Assembly (NCBI RefSeq): GCF_900115145.1
Contig: NZ_FOVL01000025.1
Coordinates: 1 to 53,503, forward strand
Source: Salegentibacter flavus
Lineage (GTDB): Bacteria > Bacteroidota > Bacteroidia > Flavobacteriales > Flavobacteriaceae
Direction: 5' to 3'
DNA: 53,503 nt
The notes under the pieces were generated by a model. It had not been told where the DNA came from. It searched no databases and worked only from the letters and a program-made list of their open reading frames with translations. Positions 14,563-23,318 of the stretch are shown in pieces (the stretch's first letter is position 1; each line of letters starts with the position of its first letter). The position numbers and the translations under genes are program-made.

Positions 14563-16011
14563 TTATTCTATTTCGGTTTTCCGGCGCAATAGTCCGGCTT
14601 TTTTAAGGCCTTTCTTAAAGGGGCCAATTAAATTATCGAAGGCAAAGAGACCCTGATCAGTAGTGGCCCTGTATGTGAGATAGATTCCAAGAGGCAACAT
14701 GATGAGGGTGGAGAGCCAACTGGCAATAAAGGGACTTACACTACCGTCTTCAGCACTGTTTTTGGCAAAGATCCCGATAAAATGATAGGTAAGAAATATA
14801 AGTATAGCAACTACCATAGGTAAGCCCATGCCTCCCTTGCGAATTATAGCGCCAAGTGGGGCGCCCACAAAAAATAGAACGATACAGGCAAATGCCAGAA
14901 CATATTTTTCGTGCAAAGCGATCTCAAACTTGTTAAGTTGTTTTGTCGCAGTCCTGAATTCGTTTTTCTTCATGATAAGATGAGACATAGAACCATTCAC
15001 ACTTCCTAATGCCAGGTTTACGATTTGTACAGCCTCATTATTGTCATATTCCTGCAGGATGGAATTTTCTATCACTCTTACGGTATCTACCGGCTGAAGA
15101 TTGGTGTTTATATTTCGCAGTCCTGTGCGACTAAACATATTTTTCTTAAACTCTTTAATATTGGTATTATAACTGGTGGAAAAAGAATCTATACTTTGGT
15201 TTAATTCTGAAATCTTGAGCATTCCCTGGGTATTGCTATATGATTCATCTTCCAGATCTACATTGTTGATGTCTGAAAGATCCAGGTTAATGGTATATTC
15301 CCTAAAGTGACTCTTGGCAAAAGGTTTATTTCTTCGTTTTGAAAGATCTGAAGGTTGTATTTCATCGTAGTAGTTCCCATCTTTTAGGATAAGAGATAAA
15401 ACATCAGAATCTGTACTCCCTACGAGTTCCCCTTCAACTGCTTTAATCACGGTAAAATTCCCGCTTTTTGCAGTTTTTTGATGGATGATCACATCGTCGA
15501 GGTATTGGTCGTTGGGCCCGCTTTTCTTATCTACTTTAATATTGATTGTTCCCACTTCATTAAAAACACCTTCGGTTATAGCCATCGCGGGTTTAAGTTG
15601 AGCAATATTTTTCCGAAGATTTATAGATTTGAATTCAGCGGCTGGAATAACGTTGTTTGCAAAGAAAAATGCTGTTAGGCTCACCAGGAGGATAAAAAAA
15701 GTGAGGCTTCGCATTGCTCTCTGCAGGGAAATTCCGGATGATTTCATAGCTGCAAACTCATAATTTTCGGCGAAATTACCGAAAGTCATAATTGAGGTAA
15801 GCAGGATGGTAAGGGGCAAAACCAGGGGGACTAGTTTTGGTGAAAAATAGAGCAGGAATTTAAGAATTATATCAACATCCAGGTCTTTACCAGCCAGTTC
15901 ACCTATGTACAACCAAATAGTTTGGAGTACAAAGATGAACATAAGAATGATAAAAACTGTAAAAAATGTTTTGAGGTAGCTGATTAATATGTACCTGTCT
16001 AATATTTTCAA
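14563..16011 (-). CDS. LptF/LptG family LPS-export permease
   Basis: A 482-residue YjgP/YjgQ-family inner-membrane permease. Three hydrophobic helices come early (ISYLKTFFTVFIILMFIFVL; FSPKLVPLVLPLTILLTSIM; FFILLVSLTAFFFANN). A large periplasmic beta-jellyroll of about 230 residues follows, then three C-terminal helices (LAFACIVLFFVGAPLGAIIRKGG and two more). LptF and LptG couple the LptB ATPase to lipopolysaccharide extraction towards LptC/A/D. The conserved short motif MKSSGISLQRAM is the coupling helix that docks on LptB. The gene starts 1 bp after lolA ends. LptF versus LptG cannot be separated from sequence alone. Confidence 0.92.
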   Translation of the reverse strand: MKILDRYILISYLKTFFTVFIILMFIFVLQTIWLYIGELAGKDLDVDIILKFLLYFSPKLVPLVLPLTILLTSIMTFGNFAENYEFAAMKSSGISLQRAMRSLTFFILLVSLTAFFFANNVIPAAEFKSINLRKNIAQLKPAMAITEGVFNEVGTINIKVDKKSGPNDQYLDDVIIHQKTAKSGNFTVIKAVEGELVGSTDSDVLSLILKDGNYYDEIQPSDLSKRRNKPFAKSHFREYTINLDLSDINNVDLEDESYSNTQGMLKISELNQSIDSFSTSYNTNIKEFKKNMFSRTGLRNINTNLQPVDTVRVIENSILQEYDNNEAVQIVNLALGSVNGSMSHLIMKKNEFRTATKQLNKFEIALHEKYVLAFACIVLFFVGAPLGAIIRKGGMGLPMVVAILIFLTYHFIGIFAKNSAEDGSVSPFIASWLSTLIMLPLGIYLTYRATTDQGLFAFDNLIGPFKKGLKKAGLLRRKTEIE

Positions 16012-16012
16012 T

Positions 16013-16654
16013 TTAGTCGAGCCTGTTTATATAATAGGAATCGTAACGATCTTCGTCAAAGGTAAACAGGTTTTGTGAAAGCGGTTGATTGGTTTTAAAA
16101 CTTTTTACCGTAATCGTTATTTTGGTGTCGTTATCCTGGGTTTGAATTAGGTTATAGATGTGTTTTGTCTGGCCGTCTATTCCCAACAGGATATTTTTTA
16201 CCTCAGCATTACTGTCCTTTGGCGTAAGTTTAATGTACTGTATCTGTCTTCCTTTTACGTTTTGAGCGACATCCCATTCGTAATTATAACCTTCTTCATA
16301 GAAACTAAACATCTTTGAAGGAGTAATGTTATTCTCGTTTTCTTCAACATAGGTAGAGATGTTTATCTCTTCGTCTTCCGGGATTATGGTATAGATCTTT
16401 TTTCCATCAAACATCTGGGTGGTACCCATTAGATTGAGAAGATATTTCTCTCCCTTAATGCTTACATCCCCACGGGTTTCCTGATTTACATTCTCGGCGG
16501 TGTTTTCAAGTGAATATTTAAAGTCTATTACCATATTATCGTAAGCTTTCACTTTTGAGGAAACCTCATTTAAAAGCTTTTCGGCTTTTTGTGAATTCTG
16601 GGCGCTAAGGTTAATGCTTACCAGGGCTGCGATAATAAATACTAATTTTTTCAT
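16013..16654 (-). CDS. lolA: Outer-membrane lipoprotein carrier LolA
   Basis: A 213-residue periplasmic chaperone that shuttles lipoproteins from the LolCDE exporter to the outer membrane. The signal peptide is MKKLVFIIAALVSINLSAQ. The mature part shows the open-barrel pattern with VKAYDNMVIDFKYSLENTAENVNQETRGDVSIKGEKYLL, MFDGKKIYTIIPEDEEI and NQPLSQNLFTFDEDRY. The frame is open nine codons further upstream, to 16681 and into the ftsK end, but the ATG at 16654 directly starts the signal peptide and is preferred. It sits between ftsK and lptF/G, so a common transcript for envelope assembly is likely. Confidence 0.92.
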   Translation of the reverse strand: MKKLVFIIAALVSINLSAQNSQKAEKLLNEVSSKVKAYDNMVIDFKYSLENTAENVNQETRGDVSIKGEKYLLNLMGTTQMFDGKKIYTIIPEDEEINISTYVEENENNITPSKMFSFYEEGYNYEWDVAQNVKGRQIQYIKLTPKDSNAEVKNILLGIDGQTKHIYNLIQTQDNDTKITITVKSFKTNQPLSQNLFTFDEDRYDSYYINRLD

Positions 16655-16661
16655 TACTTTT

Positions 16662-19034
16662 TTATGTGTTTGGTTCTTCATTTAATAACTGATCCAATGC
16701 AACGAGATCAGTAACCAAAACCTGGCGGGCTTTACTCCCTTCAAACGGGCCAACGATTCCTGCGGCTTCCAGCTGATCTATAATCCGGCCGGCACGATTG
16801 TAGCCAAGTTTTAATTTGCGTTGCAATAAAGAAGCCGAGCCTTGTTGAGCTGTCACAATCACTTCTGCGGCCTCCCGAAAGAGTTTGTCTCTCTCGCTCA
16901 CATCTATATCAACTCCTGTGCCACTATCTTCTCCTTCGTATGCGGGAAGTTGGTAGGCATCTGGATAGGCCTTTTGGGAACCAATAAATTCTGTAATCTT
17001 ATCAACCTCTGGGGTGTCTACAAACGCACATTGCAATCGTTTCAATTCATTACCCTGGGTAAAAAGCATATCTCCCCGGCCAATTAACTGATCGGCGCCC
17101 TGGCCGTCCAATATTGTCCTGGAGTCTATTTTAGAAGTAACCCTGAAGGCGATCCTCGCAGGAAAGTTAGCTTTTATAATACCCGTAATCACGTTCACCG
17201 ATGGACGTTGGGTTGCGATTATTAAATGGATACCGATAGCACGGGCCAGTTGAGCCAGCCTGGCAATAGGGGTTTCTACTTCTTTACCGGCTGTCATGAT
17301 CAAGTCGGCAAACTCATCTACCACCAATACGATATAAGGAAGGAACTTGTGGCCATTTTCAGGGTTAAGCTTGCGGGCTTTGAATTTGACATTATATTCC
17401 TTGATGTTTCGCACCATCGCATCTTTAAGTAGTTCATACCTGTTGTCCATCTCGATACACATGGAATTCAGGGTATTTATTACCTTGTTGTTATCAGTAA
17501 TAATAGCGTCTTCAGTGTCTGGTAATTTTGCCAGGTAATGGCGCTCTATTTTATTGAATAGGGTAAGCTCGACCTTTTTCGGATCTACCAGCACGAACTT
17601 CACTTCTGCAGGATGTTTGGAATACAATAACGAGGTAAGAATAGCATTTAATCCTACCGATTTACCCTGACCTGTGGCTCCGGCCATAAGCAGGTGAGGC
17701 ATTTTTGCCAGATCTACCACAAATGTTTCGTTGGAAATAGTTTTCCCAAGGGCCATAGGAAGCTCCATTTCTGCATTTCTGAATTTTGAAGAAGCGATCA
17801 CCGAGCGCATAGAAACTATAGAAGCATTTTTATTCGGAACCTCGATCCCGATGGTCCCTTTCCCCGGGATGGGAGCGATAATTCTTATTCCAAGAGCCGA
17901 AAGTGAAAGTGCAATATCATCTTCCAGATTTTTGATCTTGGAGATCCTGATGCCTGCTTCAGGTACGATCTCATAAAGGGTAACCGTTGGCCCTACCGTC
18001 GCTTTTATTTGAGCGATCTCTATTTTGTAATTCTTTAACGTATCTACGATACGGTTTTTGTTTCCTTCTAGTTCTTCCTGGTCTACGGTGATAGTGCCGC
18101 CGTAATCCTTTAATAATTCCAGAGTAGGGAAAGTGTAGTTGCTAAGTTCCAGGGTAGGGTCAAATTCACCAAAATCCTCTACCAGTTTTCTGCTTTGCTT
18201 ATCATCCTCCACTTCTTCTTCGGGCGGAGTTTCAACTTCCATAGCCACTTCATCATGAGATTCAGTTTTATCCTCTTTAGAAACCCGGGTTTCTTTCTTT
18301 TTTTCCTTAGAAGGATCCGGATCTAGCTTCACTTCAGAAGTTTTTGGTTCCGGTTTATTTAAGACCTCTTCTTTCCAGCTCAACTCCTCATCGGTCTCTG
18401 AGGCTTCAGGGGTATTGGTTTTAAATTCGTTTTGTAAGCTCTGGTGCTTTTTACTTATAAATCCGCCCACCATTTCGGGAGTAATTTTCAATCTTAAACT
18501 TAAATAGGCGATAAGTAAAAACAGCATCAGCAAAGCTGTGCCGAAGAAACCAAGGTAATCCTGAAGGAAATCGTTGGTTTCGAAACCAACTCTTCCGCCT
18601 AAAAGCGCATTGCTTTCAGCAAAAAATCCAAAAAATATGGAAATCCAAAGCATTACCAGAACGCCCCAAAACCAGTAGATCCCAAGTCGTAGGGATTTCA
18701 GATTAAAAAAGAGGGATATCCCACTTATGCCGATTAAACCCGCAAAAACGAACGCGGCCAGCCCGAAACCTTTGTAAATGAAGAAATCACTCACCAAAGC
18801 TCCAAATTTGCTTAACCAGTTTCTGGCTTCTATTTCCCTGTTTCCAAATTCGGAAAGCGTGCTTTGGTCGGCATGCCAGTTGAATAAAAAGGAAGTAAAA
18901 GCTATGATTAGGGCAATGCCAAATAACATTAAAAAACTCCCTAAAACCACTTTTTGCTGCCTGTTTAATTTGAGCGAGACCTTGTTGCTTTTGTTTGTGG
19001 TGGTTTTTTTGTTTTTAGTTTTTTTTCTGGCCAT
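16662..19034 (-). CDS. ftsK: DNA translocase FtsK
   Basis: A 790-residue FtsK/SpoIIIE translocase counted from the ATG at 19034 (MARKKTKNKK). A frame 11 codons longer exists but is less typical. Four to five membrane helices lie within residues 20-185. An acidic/charged linker follows (about 200-300). The RecA-like motor has Walker A GATGQGKS at about residues 452-459 and Walker B VLVVDEFADL with Asp573-Glu574. The C-terminal gamma winged-helix domain (ASLLQRKLKLGYNRAGRIIDQLEAAGIVGP) normally reads KOPS sequences. FtsK resolves chromosome dimers at the septum during division. It is the first gene of the ftsK-lolA-lptF/G-ribB block. Confidence 0.96.
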   Translation of the reverse strand: MARKKTKNKKTTTNKSNKVSLKLNRQQKVVLGSFLMLFGIALIIAFTSFLFNWHADQSTLSEFGNREIEARNWLSKFGALVSDFFIYKGFGLAAFVFAGLIGISGISLFFNLKSLRLGIYWFWGVLVMLWISIFFGFFAESNALLGGRVGFETNDFLQDYLGFFGTALLMLFLLIAYLSLRLKITPEMVGGFISKKHQSLQNEFKTNTPEASETDEELSWKEEVLNKPEPKTSEVKLDPDPSKEKKKETRVSKEDKTESHDEVAMEVETPPEEEVEDDKQSRKLVEDFGEFDPTLELSNYTFPTLELLKDYGGTITVDQEELEGNKNRIVDTLKNYKIEIAQIKATVGPTVTLYEIVPEAGIRISKIKNLEDDIALSLSALGIRIIAPIPGKGTIGIEVPNKNASIVSMRSVIASSKFRNAEMELPMALGKTISNETFVVDLAKMPHLLMAGATGQGKSVGLNAILTSLLYSKHPAEVKFVLVDPKKVELTLFNKIERHYLAKLPDTEDAIITDNNKVINTLNSMCIEMDNRYELLKDAMVRNIKEYNVKFKARKLNPENGHKFLPYIVLVVDEFADLIMTAGKEVETPIARLAQLARAIGIHLIIATQRPSVNVITGIIKANFPARIAFRVTSKIDSRTILDGQGADQLIGRGDMLFTQGNELKRLQCAFVDTPEVDKITEFIGSQKAYPDAYQLPAYEGEDSGTGVDIDVSERDKLFREAAEVIVTAQQGSASLLQRKLKLGYNRAGRIIDQLEAAGIVGPFEGSKARQVLVTDLVALDQLLNEEPNT

Positions 19035-19056
19035 ATAAGCTTTGAGAGATTTTGGG

Positions 19057-19064
19057 CAAAAATA
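19057..19064 (-). promoter_or_regulatory. Candidate -7 element of ftsK with adjacent palindrome
   Basis: On the minus strand TATTTTTG matches TAnnTTTG, 22 bp before the ftsK ATG. The inverted repeat TTAGAT-C-ATCTAA at 19069-19081 lies immediately upstream and could be an operator in the spacer. Confidence 0.4.
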
Positions 19065-19363
19065 CAAATTAGATCATCTAATGTACGGAAAAGCTATTTT
19101 GTATTTAAAATTAACATTTTAGATATATGATTAACTCAAAAATTCCAGAAATATGACACTGTGGATTTTAAATCTTTTTGATGAAAGAGAGAAGATAGTA
19201 TTTAATAAGCTGGAAATAAATTAATTATATAAGTTTTAGTTCTTCAGAATTAAGCTTGAATATAACTTCGGAGGATTTTAAAGAAAATGAAAGAAGGCTT
19301 TCCTAAAGAGTGGAAAGAGAATAACCGAAAGGAAAGTAAAATGTGATAAAGTAATTATCAGCT
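19065..19363. other. Interval between ftsK and dgkA
   Basis: About 300 bp of AT-rich DNA. Apart from the palindrome next to the ftsK promoter I see only short purine-rich stretches (19290-19340) and no credible gene, terminator or RNA. Confidence 0.35.
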
Positions 19364-19726
19364 CTAAAAAATATAGGGTAAATAAATAAAGCCACCGATA
19401 ATCACAGCAATTAATGCGGCAAAGAAAACTCCACCGGCTGCCACATCCTTAATATGACCTATTTTACTGTGGAGGTCTGGATGCACGAAATCTGCCAGGG
19501 CCTCTATGGCACTGTTAAGGCCTTCGGCAGCCATCACCATCCCGATGGCTGTAAATTGAAACAGCCATTCGGTTTTAGTGATTTCAAAATAAATTCCTGA
19601 AATCGTTACAATGATGGCTATCCCAAACTGAACCTGTATGCTGGCTTCGTGCCGAAGTAACAGCCAGGCTCCTTTTATGGCATAACCACCTCCTCTTATG
19701 CGTTTTCCGAGAAAAGAATCCCGCAT
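19364..19726 (-). CDS. Diacylglycerol/undecaprenol kinase family protein
   Basis: A 120-residue integral membrane kinase of the DgkA family, with three transmembrane helices. The active-site signature is MAAEGLNSAIEALADFVHPD (Glu68, Asn71, Glu75) followed by HSKIGHIKDVAAGGVFFA, whose Lys-Asp pair binds the nucleotide phosphates. In Gram-negatives DgkA recycles diacylglycerol; Gram-positive and many Bacteroidota members act on undecaprenol. Its ATG overlaps the tpx stop codon by one base (TAATG arrangement), implying translational coupling to tpx. Confidence 0.9.
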   Translation of the reverse strand: MRDSFLGKRIRGGGYAIKGAWLLLRHEASIQVQFGIAIIVTISGIYFEITKTEWLFQFTAIGMVMAAEGLNSAIEALADFVHPDLHSKIGHIKDVAAGGVFFAALIAVIIGGFIYLPYIF

Positions 19727-20226
19727 TATAAAAGGTTTTTTAGTGCCGCAAGATAATCTGGTTCTTCGGCGATCTCCGGCACCTGTTGGCTGTGAATTAC
19801 CTTTCCGTTCTCATCCAGAACAATTACGACCCTGGAAAGCAAGCCTTCCATCGGACCGTCTATCATTTCAAGTCCGTAATCTTTCCCAAAATTCCTATCT
19901 CGGAAGTCTGAAAGATTTATCACATTTTTTAAACCTTCGTCATTTACAAACCTTTTTTGAGCAAAAGGTAAGTCTCTCGAAATACATAGCACAACAGTGT
20001 TGTTGAGCTCAGTAGCTCTTTGATTGAATTTTCTTACTGAAGTGGCACAAACCCCTTGGTCTACACTGGGGAAAATATTCATAATTACTCTTTTGCCCTT
20101 GAAATCCTCCAGGGTAGCGGTTGATAGATCGTTCTTTACTAATTGAAAATGCGGGGCTTTTTCTCCTTTTTCAGGAAGACTACCATAGGTGTTAATACTC
20201 TCTCCTTTTAATGTTATCTGAGACAT
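19726..20226 (-). CDS. tpx: Thiol peroxidase Tpx lacking the usual resolving cysteine
   Basis: A 166-residue atypical peroxiredoxin that reduces hydrogen peroxide and alkyl hydroperoxides. The peroxidatic cysteine is Cys60 in PSVDQGVCATSVRKFNQ. Cys81 in VVLCISRDLPFAQ matches a non-catalytic conserved cysteine of the E. coli enzyme. The resolving cysteine, which in E. coli lies in FAQSRFC (Cys95), is replaced by Val in FAQKRFVNDEG. I checked this in the nucleotides at 19921-19980. It therefore either works as a 1-Cys enzyme or uses Cys81. The terminator at 20302-20332 separates it from the thioredoxin/peroxiredoxin operon upstream, so it probably has its own promoter. Confidence 0.93.
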   Translation of the reverse strand: MSQITLKGESINTYGSLPEKGEKAPHFQLVKNDLSTATLEDFKGKRVIMNIFPSVDQGVCATSVRKFNQRATELNNTVVLCISRDLPFAQKRFVNDEGLKNVINLSDFRDRNFGKDYGLEMIDGPMEGLLSRVVIVLDENGKVIHSQQVPEIAEEPDYLAALKNLL

Positions 20227-20301
20227 ATTATATTTTATTGGTTAAGGGAGATAAATTTAGGACTTATGCGACAGGCTTTTACTAAAATTATCATAAAAAC
20301 A

Positions 20302-20332
20302 AACAGGCCGCTTCTTTCGAAAGCGGCCTGTT
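20302..20332 (-). terminator. Intrinsic terminator of the peroxiredoxin-thioredoxin operon
   Basis: AACAGGCCGCTT pairs perfectly with AAGCGGCCTGTT around a 7-nt loop. On the minus strand TTTGTTTTTA follows. It lies 21 bp past the stop of the DUF6952-like gene. Confidence 0.85.
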
Positions 20333-20353
20333 CTTAAGGGTTTTGAAGAATGC

Positions 20354-20602
20354 TTATTGATCTATAGAACCAATTACCTTCTTCATAAATCCGTTGGCTG
20401 CATCTTTTTCGTCAAGGCCGTCAGCAATCATTTTCTGCACTTCTACAGCTCCACAAAGGTTGGAAACCAGTTCCCCGATCACGTCCATTTCATCATCTTT
20501 AACAGAGCGGTGTTCGGTATAGTTTTCCAGGACCTCTATAGCATTTTCAAGCTTTTCCAGCTCGTTATTGCGCTGTAGGTGCCTAATTATTGGTAACTTC
20601 AT
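20354..20602 (-). CDS. DUF6952-like small protein
   Basis: An 82-residue acidic helical protein (MKLPIIRHLQRNNELEKLENAIEVLENYTEHRSVKDDEMDVIGELVSNLCGAVEV in overlapping order). I believe it corresponds to the small flavobacterial family DUF6952, whose members show the DDEMDVIGELVSN core. Function is unknown. The single Cys lies in SNLCGA. Its start overlaps the end of the thioredoxin gene by 20 bp, so the two are translationally linked. The position after a peroxiredoxin and a thioredoxin suggests a role in that redox couple. The DUF number is from memory. Confidence 0.75.
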   Translation of the reverse strand: MKLPIIRHLQRNNELEKLENAIEVLENYTEHRSVKDDEMDVIGELVSNLCGAVEVQKMIADGLDEKDAANGFMKKVIGSIDQ

Positions 20603-20897
20603 TTACTAAGTCTTTTAAGGGCTCGAATTTATTGGTCTGAACCTGGTTTTTGAAACTTCCGTTCTTAAAAGTCGCGAAAGTTGGCAGGTTGTCCACCTTA
20701 GCCAGTTTTCTAGACTCCGGAAATTTTTCAGCATCTACCATAAGAAACGTAGCGTTCTCATTTTCTGAAGCCAGTTTCTTGAACTTAGGCTTCATCAAGC
20801 GGCAGTTGCCACACCATCCGGCCATATATTGTACAACTACGGTGTCGTTGTTCTCAATAATCTCGCCCAGGTTATCCTGATCTAATTCTTTTACCAT
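20583..20897 (-). CDS. Thioredoxin family protein
   Basis: A 104-residue single-domain thioredoxin-like protein, cytoplasmic, with no signal peptide. The redox site is WCGNC (Cys29, Cys32) in VVQYMAGWCGNCRLMKPKFKKLA, and the cis-proline is in VDNLPTFATFKNG. The intervening pair Gly-Asn differs from the Gly-Pro of classical thioredoxin, which shifts the redox potential. It starts 18 bp after the peroxiredoxin gene on the same strand and is its likely electron donor. The Tpx enzyme nearby may also be a client. Confidence 0.9.
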   Translation of the reverse strand: MVKELDQDNLGEIIENNDTVVVQYMAGWCGNCRLMKPKFKKLASENENATFLMVDAEKFPESRKLAKVDNLPTFATFKNGSFKNQVQTNKFEPLKDLVNEVTNN

Positions 20898-20915
20898 AAC
20901 AGTATTTGAGTTTTT

Positions 20916-21554
20916 TTAGTTTAAGCTTAGGTAAGAGGCAACTCCATCGCGGTCAGCGTTCATCGCTTCTTTACCTTCTTCCCAATTTGCCGGGCAAACC
21001 TCACCTTTTTCCTGTACGTGCGTATAAGCATCTATCAATCTAAGGAATTCAGCAACGTTTCTACCTAGTGGCATATCGTTTACTCCTTCGTGGAAGATCT
21101 TTCCTTCCTCATCGATTAGGTATGTGGCACGGTAAGTTACATTGTCGCCTTCTAAAGTAAGATCTCCGGTTTCTTCGTCATAAGATTCTCCGGTGATATC
21201 CAAAATACCAAGACGTGAACTTAGGTTACGGTTAGAATCTGCAAGTATTGGGTAAGTTACACCTTCAATACCACCGTTGTCTTTTGGAGTATTTAACCAG
21301 GCGAAATGTACTTCAGGAGTATCACAAGAAGCTCCTATAACCATTACATTTCTTTTCTCAAATTCTTCCAAAGCTTGTTGGAATGCGTGTAATTCAGTAG
21401 GGCAAACAAAGGTGAAATCTTTTGGGTACCAGAAAAGCAAAACTTTTTTATTGTTTTTCTGAGCCTCCTCAAGAACGTTGATCTGGAAGGTATCTCCCAT
21501 ATCATTCATTGCGTTTACGCTAAGGTTTGGAAATTTTTTTCCTACTAATGACAT
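20916..21554 (-). CDS. Typical 2-Cys peroxiredoxin (AhpC/Prx1 type)
   Basis: A 212-residue peroxiredoxin. The peroxidatic Cys51 lies in YPKDFTFVCPTELHAFQ, with the Pro-x-x-x-Thr/Ser-x-x-Cys context. The resolving Cys187 lies in GEVCPANWEEG, so the enzyme forms intersubunit disulfides. The middle shows MVIGASCDTPEVHFAWL and a GGIEGVTYPILADS segment; the GGxG and C-terminal extension are typical of overoxidation-sensitive forms. It is the first gene of the prx-trx-DUF6952 operon. Two matches to TAnnTTTG lie upstream on the minus strand. Confidence 0.94.
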   Translation of the reverse strand: MSLVGKKFPNLSVNAMNDMGDTFQINVLEEAQKNNKKVLLFWYPKDFTFVCPTELHAFQQALEEFEKRNVMVIGASCDTPEVHFAWLNTPKDNGGIEGVTYPILADSNRNLSSRLGILDITGESYDEETGDLTLEGDNVTYRATYLIDEEGKIFHEGVNDMPLGRNVAEFLRLIDAYTHVQEKGEVCPANWEEGKEAMNADRDGVASYLSLN

Positions 21555-21599
21555 ATCTGTTTAATTTTTAAAGTTTAATTTATTGGTTTATTCCGGCTG

Positions 21600-21626
21600 C
21601 AAATTTACAGAATGACTTCAAAGTTA
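21600..21626 (-). promoter_or_regulatory. Two candidate -7 elements of the peroxiredoxin operon
   Basis: TAAATTTG (21600-21607) and TAACTTTG (21619-21626), read on the minus strand, both match TAnnTTTG exactly, 46-72 bp before the peroxiredoxin start. Neither has a clean -33 TTTG at the usual 19-21 bp spacing, so which is used is unclear. Confidence 0.45.
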
Positions 21627-21713
21627 ATACAGATTCAAATTTTTATTGTTTATCTGGCTATAAGTTTTGTTTATGCTGAAATCATCAATGAATAGAAAAG
21701 CTCTATTTGTTAG

Positions 21714-23192
21714 TTAGGCTGATTTTTCTCTCAATTGTTTGATCTTGATTCCGAAGGCAGCGAAGAAGAGTGTCATAAACGGACTCAAATAATTAAAGAT
21801 TGCATAGCCGAAGTAAGAAGCTACCGGCACACCCAGCACCCCGCTGTGATAAGCGCCACAGGTATTCCAGGGTACTAAAACTGAAGTTACCGTACCAGAA
21901 TCTTCCAGCGTACGGCTAAGATTTTCGGGAGCAAGGCCTTTATCCCTATAGGCTTTAGCAAACATTTTACCGGGAACCACAATGGCCAGATATTGATCTG
22001 AAGCGGTAGCGTTAAGTGCGAGGCAGCTAAATACCGTACTTGCAAAAAGTCCGAAGGTGGTATGGAATAAATTCAGCAAAGCTTTACTTATACGGGCAAG
22101 AGCGCCAATGGCATCCATAATTCCTCCAAATACCATCGCGCAAATGATAAGCCAGATGGTACCAAGCATTCCCGCCATTCCCCCAGCCGAAAACAGGTCG
22201 TTAAGATTTTCATTATCGGTTTGAACCGCGGTATCTACGGTAATAGCCTGCATCACTCCTTTATAACCGCTTATAAAAGTGAGATCGTCAGCTCCTGCAA
22301 TTTGTGCGACTATTCCGGGTTGGAAAATTAGTGCAGCTGCCGCTCCCAAAAGGGTTCCCAATAAAAGTGCAATGAGTGGGGATACCTTTTTAACGATCAA
22401 AAGAATTACCAGAAGAGGTACCACAAAAAGCCAGGGCGAAATCGTGAATGAATTTTTTATAGACGCAAGAATAGAGGAGGTGTCGGTAATTCCGGTTGGT
22501 TCCAGGTTTAAGCCAATAATTACAAACACCGTAATTGTAATAAGAATTGTGGGTACGGTGGTAAGGGTCATATACCGAATATGTGTAAAAAGATCGGTTC
22601 CTGCCATTGCCGGTGCAAGGTTAGTGGTGTCGCTTAAAGGGGACAGTTTATCACCAAAATACGCCCCCGAAAGAATAGCCCCTGCCGTCATTCCTACCGA
22701 AATTCCCAGGGCTTCAGCAATACCAATTAAAGCAATACCAACCGTAGCCGAAGTAGTCCAGCTACTCCCGGTTGCGACCGAGATCACCGAACAAATCACC
22801 ACGCAGGCTGCAAGGAAAATAGTAGGATTTAAAATCTGTAATCCATAATAGATCATTGTGGGAATAATACCTGAAATGAGCCAGGTTCCGGCCAGTGCTC
22901 CAACCATGAGAAGAATAAGGATTGCTCCCGCAGTGCTCTGGATATTAGAAGCCACCTCATCTATCATTTTGTCATACTTCGTATTATTGAAGTACCCAAC
23001 AATAGCTGCAACCGCACCGCCAAGTAAAAGTATAAACTGGTTAGAACCGCTCAAAGCATCATCTCCAAATACATAAACGTTAAATGCAAGCATCGCAATA
23101 AGGGCAAAAACCGGGATAAGGGCTTCCCAAATATTAAGTTCTCGGTTTTCTACAATTTGTTCATTTTGAGGGCTGGTAGGTTGGTTTTCCAT
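21714..23192 (-). CDS. nhaC: Na+/H+ antiporter NhaC
   Basis: A 492-residue secondary transporter of the NhaC family with about 11-12 hydrophobic helices. Characteristic segments are VICSVISVATGSSWTTSATVGIALIGIAEALGI, GAILSGAYFGDKLSPLSDTTNLAPAMAGTDLFTHIRYM and, near the end, RTLEDSGTVTSVLVPWNTCGAYHSGVLGV. It exchanges cytoplasmic Na+ for external protons, which fits a marine or halotolerant habitat. The charged N-terminus is cytoplasmic. It is flanked by unrelated genes and is probably transcribed alone. Confidence 0.92.
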   Translation of the reverse strand: MENQPTSPQNEQIVENRELNIWEALIPVFALIAMLAFNVYVFGDDALSGSNQFILLLGGAVAAIVGYFNNTKYDKMIDEVASNIQSTAGAILILLMVGALAGTWLISGIIPTMIYYGLQILNPTIFLAACVVICSVISVATGSSWTTSATVGIALIGIAEALGISVGMTAGAILSGAYFGDKLSPLSDTTNLAPAMAGTDLFTHIRYMTLTTVPTILITITVFVIIGLNLEPTGITDTSSILASIKNSFTISPWLFVVPLLVILLIVKKVSPLIALLLGTLLGAAAALIFQPGIVAQIAGADDLTFISGYKGVMQAITVDTAVQTDNENLNDLFSAGGMAGMLGTIWLIICAMVFGGIMDAIGALARISKALLNLFHTTFGLFASTVFSCLALNATASDQYLAIVVPGKMFAKAYRDKGLAPENLSRTLEDSGTVTSVLVPWNTCGAYHSGVLGVPVASYFGYAIFNYLSPFMTLFFAAFGIKIKQLREKSA

Positions 23193-23318
23193 TCGGGCTT
23201 TTTATAATAAAATCTTCCGGAGAATTTTAAACCCGGGAAGATTTGATTAAAATTTAAGTTTCTGCCCGTAATTTTACGATTTTACTGCAAAACCGGCAAG
23301 TTTTAAGCAAGTCGATAA

